From the NCBI GenBank assembly GCA_963755495.1, contig CAVWJS010000006.1, positions 1,488,001 through 1,552,000 of the forward strand: a DNA stretch of 64,000 bases, written 5' to 3'. Under the pieces are notes generated by a model. It saw only the letters and a list, made by a program, of their open reading frames with translations, made no database searches and was not told the DNA's origin. This document shows, piece by piece, positions 63,591 through 64,000 of this stretch (positions are counted from its first letter, which is position 1; every line of letters starts with the position of its first letter). The DNA comes from Bog-473 sp963755495. Its GTDB lineage: Bacteria; Actinomycetota; Acidimicrobiia; Acidimicrobiales; RAAP-2. A program made the position numbers and the translations under genes.

Positions 63591-64000
63591 ATGGTCAGCG
63601 AGTGGACAGACGGCGAACTGCGTACGGCCGATGACGCGACATTGCATTACTACCGGCGAGGGAAGGGCCCGAGTCTCGTCCTCGCCCATGGGTCGAGTGA
63701 CAACGGACGGTGCTGGACCAGGGTTGCGTCGGCATTAGAGGAATCGTTCGACATCATCGCCTACGATGCTCGATCGCACGGGAGGTCCGACACGGCGAGC
63801 GACGGAGGTCCCGCCCCGGCCGCGGATCTCATCACCGTCATCGAGACGCTTGGGCTCGCACCGACGCTCGCCATGGGCCACTCCATGGGTGCCGCTACTG
63901 TGAGTGCGGCTATCGCCGAACGCCCCGATCTCTTCCGTGCAGCAGTCCTCGAGGACCCCGGGTGGATGACGGAAGCCCGGCTGGCGGAAGTCATGGCTCT
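63591..64000 (+). CDS. Alpha/beta hydrolase, cut by the window end
   Basis: The frame (MVSEWTDGELRTADDATLHY) runs open to the last base. The oxyanion region LVLAHGSSDNG and nucleophile elbow GHSMGAAT mark a classical alpha/beta hydrolase. The acid and histidine lie beyond the window. Confidence 0.8.
   Translation, partial: MVSEWTDGELRTADDATLHYYRRGKGPSLVLAHGSSDNGRCWTRVASALEESFDIIAYDARSHGRSDTASDGGPAPAADLITVIETLGLAPTLAMGHSMGAATVSAAIAERPDLFRAAVLEDPGWMTEARLAEVMA

Overview
The window reads as a high-GC actinobacterial chromosome segment, most like an Acidimicrobiia-type genome. The lines of evidence are GTG starts, ATGA-coupled operons, DUF2510 tryptophan motifs, a mycofactocin-type SDR, actinobacterial large serine recombinase remnants and many soil-type carbohydrate genes. 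The taxonomic call is an inference from gene content. No intact rRNA, tRNA or CRISPR array was seen.

Layout. 0-3.8 kb: an orphan branched-chain-amino-acid-type substrate-binding protein, an amidohydrolase, then debris (a fragment of a third binding protein and a serine recombinase fragment). 3.9-15.8 kb: a surface polysaccharide locus. Two paralogous secreted GH16 genes flank it, with an ATP-grasp enzyme, a six-gene minus-strand operon (two GT2 transferases, a Wzx-like flippase, two small membrane proteins, a large polytopic protein), a polyprenyl-phosphate-type GT2 and galE.

15.9-38.6 kb: an accessory island. At least eight degraded 3' ends of serine recombinase genes lie here, all on the + strand and each carrying a GTGTCGGAGG-type core. 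Between them sit one to a few unrelated cargo genes: an ABM-like protein, a GNAT acetyltransferase present twice as a 689-bp direct repeat, a mycofactocin-type SDR, small membrane proteins, a GGDEF-EAL protein, a glutamate-synthase-like gene, hicBA, a SEC-C protein and an orphan FtsX permease. An IS256-family element with an 8-bp target duplication lies inside it. I read this as an accretion array of mobile cassettes.

38.7-64 kb: carbohydrate catabolism. An IS21-family element joins two truncated genes, and an ISNCY-type element sits just upstream of a GH51 arabinofuranosidase. Next comes a tightly coupled minus-strand operon headed by a GntR regulator with a palindromic operator (unknown TIM-barrel-like protein, SMP-30 lactonase, ketoglutarate-semialdehyde-type dehydrogenase, MR/MLE sugar-acid dehydratase, Zn dehydrogenase). 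That set fits an oxidative, Weimberg-like pentose pathway fed by GH51. Further on are an EthD-like protein, an HIBADH-like dehydrogenase, a second binding protein, a broken GH2, an esterase, a broken Gfo/Idh/MocA gene, a GH3 and a partial alpha/beta hydrolase.

A striking general feature is the number of single-base frameshifts (both smaller IS transposases, GH51, GH2, SEC-C, glutamate synthase-like, Gfo/Idh/MocA and others). Either this region is decaying heavily, or the assembly carries indel errors; the sequence alone cannot decide.
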